Origin: Pseudomonas haemolytica
GTDB taxonomy: Bacteria; Pseudomonadota; Gammaproteobacteria; Pseudomonadales; Pseudomonadaceae
Direction of reading: 5' to 3'
NCBI RefSeq assembly: GCF_009659625.1
Contig: NZ_VOIW01000005.1
Location: 434,001 to 498,000 of the forward strand
Length of the DNA stretch: 64,000 nucleotides
Each line of letters begins with the position of its first letter. Position 1 is the first letter of the stretch. Position numbers and translations under genes: made by a program. The notes beneath the pieces were generated by a model. It made no database searches, was not told the DNA's origin, and was given only the letters and a program-made list of their open reading frames with translations. Below are positions 1 through 8,766 of this stretch, piece after piece.

Positions 1-650
1 GCCAATGCCAGCAGGCCGAAGCTGAACAGCTGGCGCCATTGGCGGTTGATCAGGTAATAGCTGCACAGCATGCCAGTAGGGATTACCAAGCCAATCGGCC
101 CACGGATCGCAAACCCGAGCAGCAGCAACACAAACACCCAGTGCAGGCGCTTGGCCGCAGCAAAGTGATCATGGGCATACCCCAGGTAGAACACCGCCAA
201 GGACACGGCGGCGAGCATCTGGTCGAGGGAGACCGCACGGGTTTCGCTGATAAAGGTACTGCTGAGCAGCAACAGCGCAATACTCAGCAAACCCCAGCGA
301 GCGGAATAGGGCGCGGTCAGCCGATACACCAGCACCACGATCAGCGCCGACGCGACAGCGGTGGGCAGCCATGCTGTGAAGCTTGTCACCTGGCCGAACG
401 GCAACGACAGCAGCCAGGTCAGCAGGGTCGATGTCGCCAGGTAGTCGGCATACGGCTGGCCGTATGTCGTGGGGAAGAAGCTTGGCCCATGGCGCAGCAT
501 TTCCTGGGCAAACACCACGAAGCGCGAGTCGAAGCCGATGATTGCCTGGTGCCAGTTGCCGGCGATGAACAGCACCAGCGCCAGAAGCCCAAGCCCCAGC
601 GACTGGCGGCGGATCGTTGCACGCTGCAGGGACGGGAAGGCCTTGTTCAC
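1..650 (-). CDS. GT-C family glycosyltransferase (ArnT-like), N-terminal part, cut by window edge
   Basis: A reading frame starts with GTG at 650, directly after the ugd stop codon at 651, and stays open to the window edge (216 codons visible). The protein begins MNKAFPSLQRATIRR, then has a hydrophobic segment, then GFDSRFVVFAQEML, which parallels the periplasmic PDETRYAQISQEML loop of the ArnT in this same operon, followed by several more hydrophobic segments. This layout is typical of inner-membrane GT-C enzymes that use polyprenyl-phosphate sugars. An AAGGA sequence lies about 10 bases before the GTG. It is the last visible gene of the arn transcript, which suggests a role in envelope sugar transfer, but the acceptor and sugar cannot be told. 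The C-terminal half is not in the window. Confidence 0.72.
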   Translation of the reverse strand, partial: MNKAFPSLQRATIRRQSLGLGLLALVLFIAGNWHQAIIGFDSRFVVFAQEMLRHGPSFFPTTYGQPYADYLATSTLLTWLLSLPFGQVTSFTAWLPTAVASALIVVLVYRLTAPYSARWGLLSIALLLLSSTFISETRAVSLDQMLAAVSLAVFYLGYAHDHFAAAKRLHWVFVLLLLGFAIRGPIGLVIPTGMLCSYYLINRQWRQLFSFGLLAL

Positions 651-2033
651 CTAGCCGACATCCTTGACCTGTTGCACCCAGTTTTGCTGGGGGATCGGCA
701 ACTCGCAGGAATCGCCACGGCCGATGGGGAAATACTTGAAGCCTTTGCGCGTCAGACGTTCACCGTCATACAGGTTGCGGCCGTCGAAGATCACCGGTGT
801 TTTCAAGCGGTCATGGATCAGGTCGAAGTCCGGCGCCTTGAATTGCTGCCATTCGGTGCACACGATCAGCGCATCGGCGCCGCCCAGCGTGGACTCCGGA
901 GTCCCCATCAGCATCAGGCGCGGGTCGTCGCCGTAGATGCGCTGGGTTTCCTGCATGGCTTCCGGGTCGAAGGCGCGCACGTTGGCGCCGGCGGCCCACA
1001 GGGCTTCCATCAGCACGCGGCTCGGCGCGTCACGCATGTCATCGGTGTTGGGCTTGAAGGCCAGGCCCCACAGCGCGAAGGTCTTGCCCTTGAGGTTGCC
1101 CTTGAAGAACGCGTTGATGCGCTCGAACAGCTTGCTCTTCTGCCGCTGATTGATGGCTTCCACGGCTTCCAGCAGGTCGCTGGAGCAGTTGGCTTGCTTG
1201 GCGCTGTGGATCAAGGCGCGCATGTCTTTGGGGAAGCACGAGCCGCCATAGCCGCAGCCCGGGTAGATGAAGTGGTAGCCGATCCGCGAGTCGGCACCGA
1301 TGCCCAGGCGCACCGCTTCAATGTCGGCCCCCAGGTGTTCGGCCAATTCGGCGATCTGGTTGATGAAGCTGATCTTGGTGGCCAGCATGCAGTTGGCGGC
1401 GTACTTGGTCAGCTCGGCGCTGCGCAGGTCCATGAAGATGATGCGGTCGTGGTTGCGGTTGAATGGCGCGTACAGGTCGCGCATCACATCACGCACCTCT
1501 TCACGTTCGCAGCCGATGATGATGCGGTCCGGGCGGCGGCAGTCGGCAACGGCCGAGCCTTCCTTGAGAAATTCCGGGTTGGAGACAATATCGAAATCCA
1601 GGTGACGACCCGCGCTATGCAGGTTCTTTTCGATATGGGCGCGCAAGGTGTCGCCCGTGCCGACTGGCACGGTGGATTTTTCCACCAGGATCACCGGCTC
1701 TACACGGTGGCGGGACACGGCGTCACCCACCGACAGCACGTATTTGAGATCGGCCGAGCCGTCCTCATCTGACGGCGTGCCCACTGCAATGAACAGCACT
1801 TCACCATGCTCGACAGCGAGTTTTTCGTCGTAGGTAAAGTGCAGGCGGCCGCTTTCCAGGTTGTCCTTGACCATGGCAGCAAGACCCGGCTCGAAGATGG
1901 TCACATGACCTTTCTGGAGCGCCTCGACCTTGCTTTTGTCAACGTCCATGCAAATGACATCGTGACCGACTTCGGCTAATACAGTGGCCTGTACCAGACC
2001 AACGTAACCACTACCAAATACACTGATTTTCAT
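651..2033 (-). CDS. ugd: UDP-glucose 6-dehydrogenase
   Basis: Oxidises UDP-glucose to UDP-glucuronate with two NAD+, supplying the first precursor of the 4-amino-4-deoxy-L-arabinose (L-Ara4N) pathway in the cytoplasm. The 460-residue protein starts MKISVFGSGYVGLVQA, a Rossmann GxGxxG nucleotide site, and contains the GGSCFPKDMRALI block with the catalytic cysteine and the FKPNTDDMRDAP block of the UDP-binding domain. Length is normal for the family. Its ATG overlaps the arnF stop codon (ATGA), so it is translationally coupled as the last of the recognised arn genes. The product could also feed other UDP-glucuronate uses. Confidence 0.96.
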   Translation of the reverse strand: MKISVFGSGYVGLVQATVLAEVGHDVICMDVDKSKVEALQKGHVTIFEPGLAAMVKDNLESGRLHFTYDEKLAVEHGEVLFIAVGTPSDEDGSADLKYVLSVGDAVSRHRVEPVILVEKSTVPVGTGDTLRAHIEKNLHSAGRHLDFDIVSNPEFLKEGSAVADCRRPDRIIIGCEREEVRDVMRDLYAPFNRNHDRIIFMDLRSAELTKYAANCMLATKISFINQIAELAEHLGADIEAVRLGIGADSRIGYHFIYPGCGYGGSCFPKDMRALIHSAKQANCSSDLLEAVEAINQRQKSKLFERINAFFKGNLKGKTFALWGLAFKPNTDDMRDAPSRVLMEALWAAGANVRAFDPEAMQETQRIYGDDPRLMLMGTPESTLGGADALIVCTEWQQFKAPDFDLIHDRLKTPVIFDGRNLYDGERLTRKGFKYFPIGRGDSCELPIPQQNWVQQVKDVG

Positions 2034-2443
2034 GGGGTATTCCTGGGACTTGAGGTGCTAGCACGACGAGAGTTGATAACCAGAACACCGAGGATGACCA
2101 AGGCCACCCCCAGGGTTTTTGAAAGCGAAAAATCTTCGTTGAACACCGGCAGGCTGGCGGCCAGCAGGTAAACCAGCGCATAGCTGATGCTGAGCAGCGA
2201 ATAGGCACGACCAAGGGGCAAATGCTTCAGCGCGCCGAGCCAGCAGAGCATCGACAGCGCATAGGCGATGATCGCCAGGCTCACCACGCCCAGGGCTGCC
2301 AAGTCGATGCTGTTACCGGTGAAGGCTGCCAGCCATTCGGTGGGCAAGGGCAGGCGTGTCATGCTCCAGCGCATGCCCAATTGGGCCGCACTCACCAGGC
2401 CGACACTGCCCAGCGCCAGGGCGAAGCCCCGTACGCGGCTCAT
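2030..2443 (-). CDS. arnF: ArnF subunit of the undecaprenyl-phosphate-L-Ara4N flippase
   Basis: 137-residue small multidrug resistance-type membrane protein starting MSRVRGFALALGSVG, with four predicted membrane segments. ArnE and ArnF are thought to form the heterodimer that moves undecaprenyl-phosphate-L-Ara4N from the cytoplasmic to the periplasmic leaflet, where ArnT uses it. The ATG at 2443 overlaps the arnE stop (ATGA). The frame stays open further upstream through arnE in another register, but the ATGA junction and family length fix this start. The C-terminal SISYALVYLLAASLPVF segment resembles the SMR signature helix. Confidence 0.9.
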   Translation of the reverse strand: MSRVRGFALALGSVGLVSAAQLGMRWSMTRLPLPTEWLAAFTGNSIDLAALGVVSLAIIAYALSMLCWLGALKHLPLGRAYSLLSISYALVYLLAASLPVFNEDFSLSKTLGVALVILGVLVINSRRASTSSPRNTP

Positions 2444-2787
2444 ACCTGGCGCCCCAGCAGGACAACGCCGGCAATCACCAGCGCAACACCCAGCCAATGA
2501 CGGCCATCGATGGGTTCGTGAAATACAAAGCGCGCCATCAGCGTGACCAGCACAAAATTCAGGCTGAGCATCGGGTAGGCAATGCCCACTTCCAGGCGTT
2601 GCAACACCAGCAGCCACACCAGCAGACCCAGGCCCAGGCACACCAGCGCCGACCACAGCCACGGCGAACGCAGTTTCAACGCCCAGCCGTCTGGCATGTC
2701 ACGCCAGCTTTCCACGGCAAACTTTTGCGAGACCTGGCCCATGCAAGTAAGCAGGCAGGCCGTTAGTAAAAGAAGTAGGGTGATCAT
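2440..2787 (-). CDS. arnE: ArnE subunit of the undecaprenyl-phosphate-L-Ara4N flippase
   Basis: 115-residue SMR/EamA-type protein (MITLLLLLTACLLTCMGQVSQ) with four hydrophobic segments. It has the normal length for ArnE and sits immediately before ArnF, its partner in the flippase. It overlaps arnT upstream and arnF downstream by the same 4-base ATGA arrangement seen through this operon, so the two subunits should be made in similar amounts. Assignment as E rather than F rests on gene order and on the short C-terminus. Confidence 0.9.
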   Translation of the reverse strand: MITLLLLLTACLLTCMGQVSQKFAVESWRDMPDGWALKLRSPWLWSALVCLGLGLLVWLLVLQRLEVGIAYPMLSLNFVLVTLMARFVFHEPIDGRHWLGVALVIAGVVLLGRQV

Positions 2788-4439
2788 GGTGCAACCTGCG
2801 GGAAGATCAGGATCACGATTTTCCCCTGCGCATAACGCTTGCCATCTGTAGGCAGCAGCGCAAGTTCTTCCTTTTCGCCCGCACTATTGACCCGCATCAC
2901 CACGCCAACAGCGCCGGTACGGCGGGTTTCTGCCATCCACGCCTGGATCGCGTTGCGGTCCACGAGGCGCGGGGCCGTGTCTGCGTAAGCCAGGCCGTAC
3001 TTGACCTCGCCAGAGGTGTTGTACAGCGTGATGTCCGGGCGTTTGAGGCGCCATGACAGCGCCGAAGCGGCGCCCAGATCGTTGCTCAATAGAGCGACGG
3101 TGGGCTGCAGCTCTTCGAGGTGATCAATGATGAACTGGTCCGGGGTCTTGTTATAAACCACCGAATGGGGCAACGCTGCGGGCACCAATACGACCAGCAG
3201 CGCGCTTGCGATCAGCGGCGCGGCCCACAATTTCAGAGGGCGTGCCGCTTGCAGCAGATTGACGACGATCCAACCGAACAGAAAGGTGAACACCAGCACC
3301 AGGCTGAGGGTTTCCTCGCCGGGTTCGTACACGGGCTTTTTCAACTGGAACCAACTGAGTGCGAGCAGGGCCAGCACACCCAACACCAGGTTCAACCCGC
3401 CGTTGATACGCAGGGCGCGCCCACGGCCCTGAGTCAGCTTGTCGCTCAGGGTCGAGCCCATCAGTAAAGCCAAGGGCAACATGCACGGCATGATGTAGGA
3501 GGGCAGCTTGCCCTTGGCCAGGCTGAAAAACGCCAGGGGCATCAGCAGCCATAGCAGCAGGAACGCCGTTTTTGGCACGCGTTTTTGCAGCCAGGCCTCT
3601 TTCGCTGTAGACGGCAGTAGCGCGATCCATGGCAGCGCGAACGCCACCAGCAGTGGCAGGTAATACCAGAATGGCTCGGCGTGCTGGGCGTCTTCACCGG
3701 CAAAGCGCTGGATATGCTCGTGCCAGAAGAAGAAGTTCCAGTAGTCCGGCTCTTGCAGGTGCACGGCCAATGCCCATGGCACGCTGACAACAACCGCTAC
3801 CACCACGGCCACGACGCCGAACCTGAACAATTCACCCAAGCGTTTCTGCCAGAGGGCGTAGGGCAGGGCGATCAATACCGGCAGCAACCACGCCAGGAAG
3901 CCCTTGGTCATGAAACCCATGCCGCAAGCCAGGCCCAGCAGCGCCCAGGACCACAGGCGGCCGCGCCGCGTGGTGCTGTCGAAGCAGAACCACAACGCAA
4001 CACCGGTCAGGTTGACCCAGAAGGTGAACTGCGGGTCCAGGTTGGCATAGCCGCCGAGCGCCGCCACACTGACGAAGCTCATGTACAGAACGGTACTGAC
4101 CAGGGTTTTCTGCGGGTCGTTCCACAGCCGGCGGGATACCAGGTAGACCAGCAGGATGCTCAAGCCGGTGCTCAAGGCCGAGGCAAACCGCACGCCGAAC
4201 AGGTTCTGCCCGAAGATCGCCTGGCCCAGCGCAATCATCCAGTAGCCCGCAGCGGGTTTTTCGAAGTAGCGAATGCCCATGAAGTGCGGCGAGGCCCACT
4301 TGCCGGTCAGCAGCATTTCCTGGCTGATCTGCGCATAACGCGTTTCATCCGGAATCCACAGACCATGGGTCGCCAGCGGCAGCAGGTAGAACACAGCAAA
4401 CGCCAGCAGGAGCAGGGGCAAAGCCCAACGGCGGATCAT
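2784..4439 (-). CDS. arnT: Lipid A L-Ara4N transferase ArnT
   Basis: Inner-membrane enzyme that moves L-Ara4N from undecaprenyl phosphate to lipid A phosphates on the periplasmic face, which lowers the negative charge of lipopolysaccharide and gives resistance to polymyxin and cationic peptides. The 551-residue product starts MIRRWALPLLLLAF, with the periplasmic catalytic loop LWIPDETRYAQISQ (acidic DE pair) after helix 1 and about 12 hydrophobic segments, ending in a soluble C-terminal domain. I place the start at 4439 because it overlaps the arnD stop (ATGA) and gives the family length; a start 21 bases upstream is possible but less likely. Confidence 0.95.
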   Translation of the reverse strand: MIRRWALPLLLLAFAVFYLLPLATHGLWIPDETRYAQISQEMLLTGKWASPHFMGIRYFEKPAAGYWMIALGQAIFGQNLFGVRFASALSTGLSILLVYLVSRRLWNDPQKTLVSTVLYMSFVSVAALGGYANLDPQFTFWVNLTGVALWFCFDSTTRRGRLWSWALLGLACGMGFMTKGFLAWLLPVLIALPYALWQKRLGELFRFGVVAVVVAVVVSVPWALAVHLQEPDYWNFFFWHEHIQRFAGEDAQHAEPFWYYLPLLVAFALPWIALLPSTAKEAWLQKRVPKTAFLLLWLLMPLAFFSLAKGKLPSYIMPCMLPLALLMGSTLSDKLTQGRGRALRINGGLNLVLGVLALLALSWFQLKKPVYEPGEETLSLVLVFTFLFGWIVVNLLQAARPLKLWAAPLIASALLVVLVPAALPHSVVYNKTPDQFIIDHLEELQPTVALLSNDLGAASALSWRLKRPDITLYNTSGEVKYGLAYADTAPRLVDRNAIQAWMAETRRTGAVGVVMRVNSAGEKEELALLPTDGKRYAQGKIVILIFPQVAP

Positions 4440-5320
4440 GCCTGCTGTACCCCCAGCCACCCCTCACGGCCGCTCAATACGCCGCGCACCAGCTGTTGCT
4501 GGGGCAGGGTGGTCACATCCGCCGGCAACAGCTCGCCCAGGGTTTTGAACTCGATGCCGCGCTGCCCTGCCTGGGCGAGCAACTGGCGAAAATCATTGGC
4601 CATCAGAATCCCTTCTACTTCTGCGTGGATCGTGTAGACGTTCAGCTTCGAGGCGCTGAACCGGTCAAGAATGAAGTTATTGAAGTCTTTGGCAGCCACC
4701 ACCGGCCCGACGACTTCGTCGAAGGTCGGCAGGTCTACTGGAATTTGTGGGGTGCCCGCGCTGCCATCGGCCAAGGTCGGTCGAAACAGGCTGGTGCCCC
4801 GGCAATCACTGTTGTAGCGAAAGTTGAACCCTTGCTTGGCTTGCACCACCCGCTCATCGGCACGCCAACCGGCGGCCGCGGAACAGTCGATACGTTCGCC
4901 CAGGATGTCACTCAAGGTCTGCACACCACGCCGAATCTGCTCGACTAACTGCGCTTCGCTCCAACGCCCGGTGTTGGCCTGCCAGCCATGGTGGTCCCAG
5001 GCGTGCAGGCCGACTTCATGCCCGGCGGCCTTGGCCTGGCGCATCAGATGCCCCAGGTCACGGCCAATCGGCTTGCCTGGCCAGGCGGTGCCGGCCAGCA
5101 AGATGTCCCAGCCATACAGGCCGGCGGCGTTGGAGCGCAGCATCTTCCACAGGAACTGCGGGCGGATCAGGCGCCACAAGTGGCGCCCCATGTTGTCCGG
5201 CCCGACACTGAAGAAGAACGTCGCCTTCACCCCAGCTTCATCCAGGGATTCGAGCAACCGTGGCACACCTTCACGGGTGCCGCGGTAGGTATCGACGTCG
5301 ATGCGAAGACCTGCCTTCAT
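4436..5320 (-). CDS. arnD: 4-deoxy-4-formamido-L-arabinose-phosphoundecaprenol deformylase
   Basis: Removes the formyl group from undecaprenyl-phosphate-L-Ara4FN, making the transfer product ready for flipping. The 294-residue protein starts MKAGLRIDVDTYRGTREG (NodB-fold metal aspartate in RIDVDT), has KATFFFSVGPDNMGRH, and the second NodB motif HAWDHHGW that supplies the metal histidines. Membrane association is expected through the hydrophobic LYGWDILLAGTAW region. Its ATG shares one base with the arnA stop codon (TAATG), consistent with tight coupling. Confidence 0.95.
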   Translation of the reverse strand: MKAGLRIDVDTYRGTREGVPRLLESLDEAGVKATFFFSVGPDNMGRHLWRLIRPQFLWKMLRSNAAGLYGWDILLAGTAWPGKPIGRDLGHLMRQAKAAGHEVGLHAWDHHGWQANTGRWSEAQLVEQIRRGVQTLSDILGERIDCSAAAGWRADERVVQAKQGFNFRYNSDCRGTSLFRPTLADGSAGTPQIPVDLPTFDEVVGPVVAAKDFNNFILDRFSASKLNVYTIHAEVEGILMANDFRQLLAQAGQRGIEFKTLGELLPADVTTLPQQQLVRGVLSGREGWLGVQQA

Positions 5321-7323
5321 TATTTGGCTTCGTCAATAGACTGGGCGATTTCGAGCATGGCCTCGCGCAAGAAGAAGTCGAGCGTGTTGCCGATGGTTTC
5401 GCTCATCTCCACGGTCGGCTCCCAGTTCAGCAGGCGCTTGGCGTTTTCGATGCTTGGCTTGCGGTGGGCCACGTCCTGGTAACCGGTGCCGTAGAACGCC
5501 TTGCTCTCCACGTCGCGGAAACCCGCGAACGGTGGGAAGTTGTGGCGCAGCGGGTGAGCCTCGAACTGACGCAGCAGCTCTTCGCCCAACTGACGGATAC
5601 TCGCTTCGTTTTCGGGGTTGCCGATGTTGATGATCTGGCCGTTGCAGACATCGTTGTCGTTATCAATGATACGGGCCAGGGCCTCGATGCCGTCGGCGAT
5701 GTCGGTGAAGCAACGCTTCTGCTCACCACCGTCGAACAGGCGGATCGGGGTGCCTTCAACCAGGTTCAGGATCAACTGGGTAATGGCGCGGGAGCTGCCG
5801 ATACGCGCCGAATCCAGGCGATCGAGGCGTGGGCCCATCCAGTTGAACGGACGGAACAGGGTGAAATTCAAGCCCTTGTCACCGTAGGCCCAGATCACGC
5901 GGTCCAGCAGTTGCTTGGACACCGAGTAGATCCAGCGCTGCTTGTTGACCGGGCCGACGACCAGGTTGGAGGTGTCTTCGTCGAAGTACTGGTCCTGGCA
6001 CATGCCATACACTTCGGAGGTCGACGGGAAGATCACGCGCTTGTTGTACTTGACGCAGTAGCGAACCAGTTTCAGGTTCTCTTCGAAGTCCAGCTCGAAC
6101 ACCCGCAGCGGGTTACGCGTGTATTCGATTGGCGTAGCGATGGCCACCAGCGGCAGGACCACGTCGCATTTCTTGATGTGGTACTCGATCCATTCGGAGT
6201 GAATGCTGATGTCGCCTTCCACGTAGTGGAAGTTGGGGTGGCTGCGCAGGCGCTCGATGGCGTCGGAGCCGATGTCCAGGCCGTAGATTTCATAACGGTC
6301 GTCACGCAGCAGGCGCTCGGACAAGTGGTTACCGATAAAACCGTTCACGCCCAGGATCAACACGCGGGTACGACGTGGCTTGCGGCCGGACTCAGCGCCG
6401 CGCAACACGGAGCCGTCCACCAGGCCGAGTTCGTCGGCCAGCGCCGGACCGGCCAAGTACAGACCGTTTTCATTGCGTTGGCCAAACTTGACCACCAGGG
6501 AATCTTCACCGCAGGCAATACGCAGCGGGTTGACGCTGATCACGCGACCAGGCGCCAGGCCGTCGTTGCCCTTGACCACTTCGGCTTGCCATACGATCAG
6601 CTTGTGCTCGCCCACGGCGCAGAAGGCGCCCGGGTATGGTTGGGTCACGGCGCGAACCAGGTTGAACAGGGTTTCGGCAGGGTTTTTCCAGTCCAGCTTG
6701 CCATCGGCGGCGGTGCGGCGGCCGAAGTAGGTGGCTTGGCTTTCATCCTGGGCGGTTTCCGTCAGCTTGCCCTGGGCCAGCTGTGGCAGCGCGTCGCGCA
6801 GCAGGGCCGCGGCGGCATCACGCAGCTTGGCGTGCAGGCTCAGGCCGGTGTCGGTACGGTCGATGATGACTTTCTGCTGGGCGAGGATGGCGCCGGCATC
6901 GGCACGCTTGACCATGCGGTGCAGGGTCACGCCGGTTTCGGTTTCGCCATTGACCAGTACCCAGTTGGCCGGGGCGCGGCCACGGTATTTAGGCAGCAAC
7001 GAGCCATGCAGGTTGAAGGCGCCTTTGCGGGCGGTGGCCAGCAGCGGCTCGCTCAGCAGGTTGCGGTAGTAGAAGGAAAAAATGTACTCCGGGTTCAGCT
7101 TGGCGATGCGCTCGATCCACAGCGGGTGGTTGGCGTCTTCCGGGGCGTGTACCGGGATGCCATTGCGCGCGCAGAGTTGGGCGACGGAGCCGTAGAAGTT
7201 GTTTTCCTTGGGGTCATCGGCATGGGTGAACACCGCAGCAATTTCGTAACCCGCACCGAGCAGGGCTTCAATGCCTGCACAGCCAATATCGTGGTAAGCG
7301 AAGACAACAGCTTTTGAATTCAT
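5320..7323 (-). CDS. arnA: Bifunctional UDP-Ara4N formyltransferase / UDP-glucuronate decarboxylase
   Basis: 667 residues, the normal ArnA length. The N-terminal half (about 1-305) is a formyltransferase: NLHGSLLPKYRGRAP carries the catalytic Asn and His and DRTDTGLSL lies near the Asp. The C-terminal half (about 317-660) is an extended SDR: ILGVNGFIGNHL binds NAD+, STSEVYG and YSVSK hold the catalytic Ser/Glu, Tyr and Lys. The decarboxylase makes UDP-4-keto-pentose, which ArnB normally aminates before the other domain formylates it. ArnB is absent from this operon. Overlaps arnC by ATGA. Confidence 0.97.
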   Translation of the reverse strand: MNSKAVVFAYHDIGCAGIEALLGAGYEIAAVFTHADDPKENNFYGSVAQLCARNGIPVHAPEDANHPLWIERIAKLNPEYIFSFYYRNLLSEPLLATARKGAFNLHGSLLPKYRGRAPANWVLVNGETETGVTLHRMVKRADAGAILAQQKVIIDRTDTGLSLHAKLRDAAAALLRDALPQLAQGKLTETAQDESQATYFGRRTAADGKLDWKNPAETLFNLVRAVTQPYPGAFCAVGEHKLIVWQAEVVKGNDGLAPGRVISVNPLRIACGEDSLVVKFGQRNENGLYLAGPALADELGLVDGSVLRGAESGRKPRRTRVLILGVNGFIGNHLSERLLRDDRYEIYGLDIGSDAIERLRSHPNFHYVEGDISIHSEWIEYHIKKCDVVLPLVAIATPIEYTRNPLRVFELDFEENLKLVRYCVKYNKRVIFPSTSEVYGMCQDQYFDEDTSNLVVGPVNKQRWIYSVSKQLLDRVIWAYGDKGLNFTLFRPFNWMGPRLDRLDSARIGSSRAITQLILNLVEGTPIRLFDGGEQKRCFTDIADGIEALARIIDNDNDVCNGQIINIGNPENEASIRQLGEELLRQFEAHPLRHNFPPFAGFRDVESKAFYGTGYQDVAHRKPSIENAKRLLNWEPTVEMSETIGNTLDFFLREAMLEIAQSIDEAK

Positions 7324-8354
7324 GACGAAACCTGATCGGAAGGAGAAGTAGAAGTGTGGGAAGACACCAAGCCGTCAACCACGACGACTGGAGCCGGTGC
7401 TGCCGGTTGGTTGCGCAGCACTTTTTCAATAAAGAAACGCGGGCGGGCGCGTACATCGCTGTACATGCGGCCCAGGTATTCGCCCAGCAGGCCCATGCCG
7501 ATGAACTGGCCACCGGTGAACACGAACAGCACGGCGAACAGCACGAACAGACCGTCGCCCGCCCAGTCGGCACCGAAGGCCAGGCGCATGAAGATCAGCG
7601 CAAAGGCGAACAGCACGCCCAGGGCCGCCAGGCTGAAGCCGACGATGGACAGCAGGCGCAATGGCGTGGTGGTCATGCAGGTCAGCAGGTCGAACATCAG
7701 GCTGATCAGGCGCATGGCGCTGTATTTGGATTCACCATGCTCGCGCTCGGCGTGGTGCACGAGGATTTCCGTGGTATGGCGGGCAAAGCCGTTGGCCAGG
7801 ATCGGGATAAAGGTGCTGCGTTCACGGCAGGCGAGCATGGCGTCGACGATGGTGCGGCGGTAGGCGCGCAACATGCAGCCGTAGTCGCTCATGGCCACGC
7901 CGGTGGAGCGTTGCACGGCCAGGTTGATCAGTCGCGAGGGCCAGCGGCGGAAGGCGGAGTCCTGACGATTGTTGCGCACAGTGGCGACCACGTCGTAGCC
8001 CAAGGCGGCTTGCTCTACCAGGCGCGGGATTTCTTCCGGTGGGTTTTGCAGGTCGGCGTCGAGGGTAATCACCACTTCGCCCCGGCACTGCTCAAAGCCG
8101 GCCATGATCGCGGCGTGCTGGCCGTAGTTGCGGTTGAGGATTACCGCCACCACATGGCTGCCTTCTTCAGCCGCAGCGTCTTCAAGCAGTTGGGCCGAAT
8201 TGTCGCGGCTACCGTCATCCACCAGGATGATTTCGTATTCGTAGGCCAGTTGCTTGCAGGCTGCCGTAGTGCGGCGCAGCAGTTCAGGCAGGCTCTCTTG
8301 TTCGTTGTAGACCGGGATAACGATCGACACGCAATGAATAGGGTAGGGTTTCAA
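7320..8354 (-). CDS. arnC: Undecaprenyl-phosphate 4-deoxy-4-formamido-L-arabinose transferase
   Basis: Transfers the formylated sugar from UDP to undecaprenyl phosphate. The 344-residue protein is a GT-2 enzyme: VSIVIPVYNEQESLPELL at the N-terminus, the DADLQNPPEEI metal/UDP motif, and two C-terminal membrane helices (MTTTPLRLLSIVGFSLAAL and LFVLFAVLFVFTGGQFIGMG) that anchor it. The start is a TTG (8354-8352) giving MKPYPIHCVSIV, with GAGG about 9 bases upstream; no ATG fits. It is the promoter-proximal gene here, the place where arnB would be expected in P. aeruginosa. Confidence 0.95.
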   Translation of the reverse strand: MKPYPIHCVSIVIPVYNEQESLPELLRRTTAACKQLAYEYEIILVDDGSRDNSAQLLEDAAAEEGSHVVAVILNRNYGQHAAIMAGFEQCRGEVVITLDADLQNPPEEIPRLVEQAALGYDVVATVRNNRQDSAFRRWPSRLINLAVQRSTGVAMSDYGCMLRAYRRTIVDAMLACRERSTFIPILANGFARHTTEILVHHAEREHGESKYSAMRLISLMFDLLTCMTTTPLRLLSIVGFSLAALGVLFAFALIFMRLAFGADWAGDGLFVLFAVLFVFTGGQFIGMGLLGEYLGRMYSDVRARPRFFIEKVLRNQPAAPAPVVVVDGLVSSHTSTSPSDQVSS

Positions 8355-8766
8355 AGATTCATGACCTCGGGCTAGAGCAACTTGAAGCGTGAAAATAGCA
8401 GCAATCGTTAGGCGAAACTGCAGCCCGCAGGCTACAAAACGGGCGTGAAAGATGACGCGTTTTCAATAGGTTAGTCGATAATCCACGGATTGCTCTGAAG
8501 TGCTGCCTACAAGGTTAAGCGCAAAAATGTGCAACGAATATGAAAGGCGGATGAAAAACTCGTTTATTTGACAGGTAGACAGCTAGGGTTCAGCTAAGTA
8601 ATCAAGGCGTTACAGGTAGCCGTCAGCCAGCGAGCTAGGAGCGTCGTGCAGGGCGTTTGGTTCAATCTGAACGAGCGGGCCCGGCGAACGAATGTCATTC
8701 AACAAACTTCTCTGCATTGGCGCTCAAGTGCCGGTAAAGTAAGCCATCTCTTGCCAGGGTAGTCGG
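8355..8766. other. Divergent control region between arnC and a secreted-protein gene
   Basis: A 412-base region with no supported gene. It must carry the arn promoter (minus strand) and the promoter for the gene at 8767. The only strong local structure seen is the hexamer direct repeat at 8540-8556. There is no trace of an arnB coding sequence here. Confidence 0.6.
8540..8556 (-). promoter_or_regulatory. Candidate OmpR/PmrA-family response-regulator box upstream of arn
   Basis: Read on the arn strand the site is TTTCAT, five bases, TTTCAT: a perfect hexamer repeat at 11-base pitch, the layout bound by dimers of OmpR-family regulators. It lies about 185 bases before arnC. TTGCAC shortly downstream on the same strand could serve as a -35 element, but the -10 match is poor. 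PmrA, PhoP, ParR, CprR or ColR type regulators control arn in relatives; which one acts here cannot be told. Confidence 0.35.

Noticed and set aside
39..1772. Long plus-strand open frame of 577 codons opposite ugd
   Set aside because: It lies antisense to a highly conserved ugd and the adjacent transferase gene, has low-complexity Gln/His/Arg/Ala-rich sequence and matches no family. It is a by-product of high GC content.
5260..7317. Plus-strand open frame of 685 codons opposite arnA
   Set aside because: Entirely antisense to arnA with its full set of catalytic motifs; the composition (Val/Gln/Ala-rich, no motifs) is that of a shadow frame.
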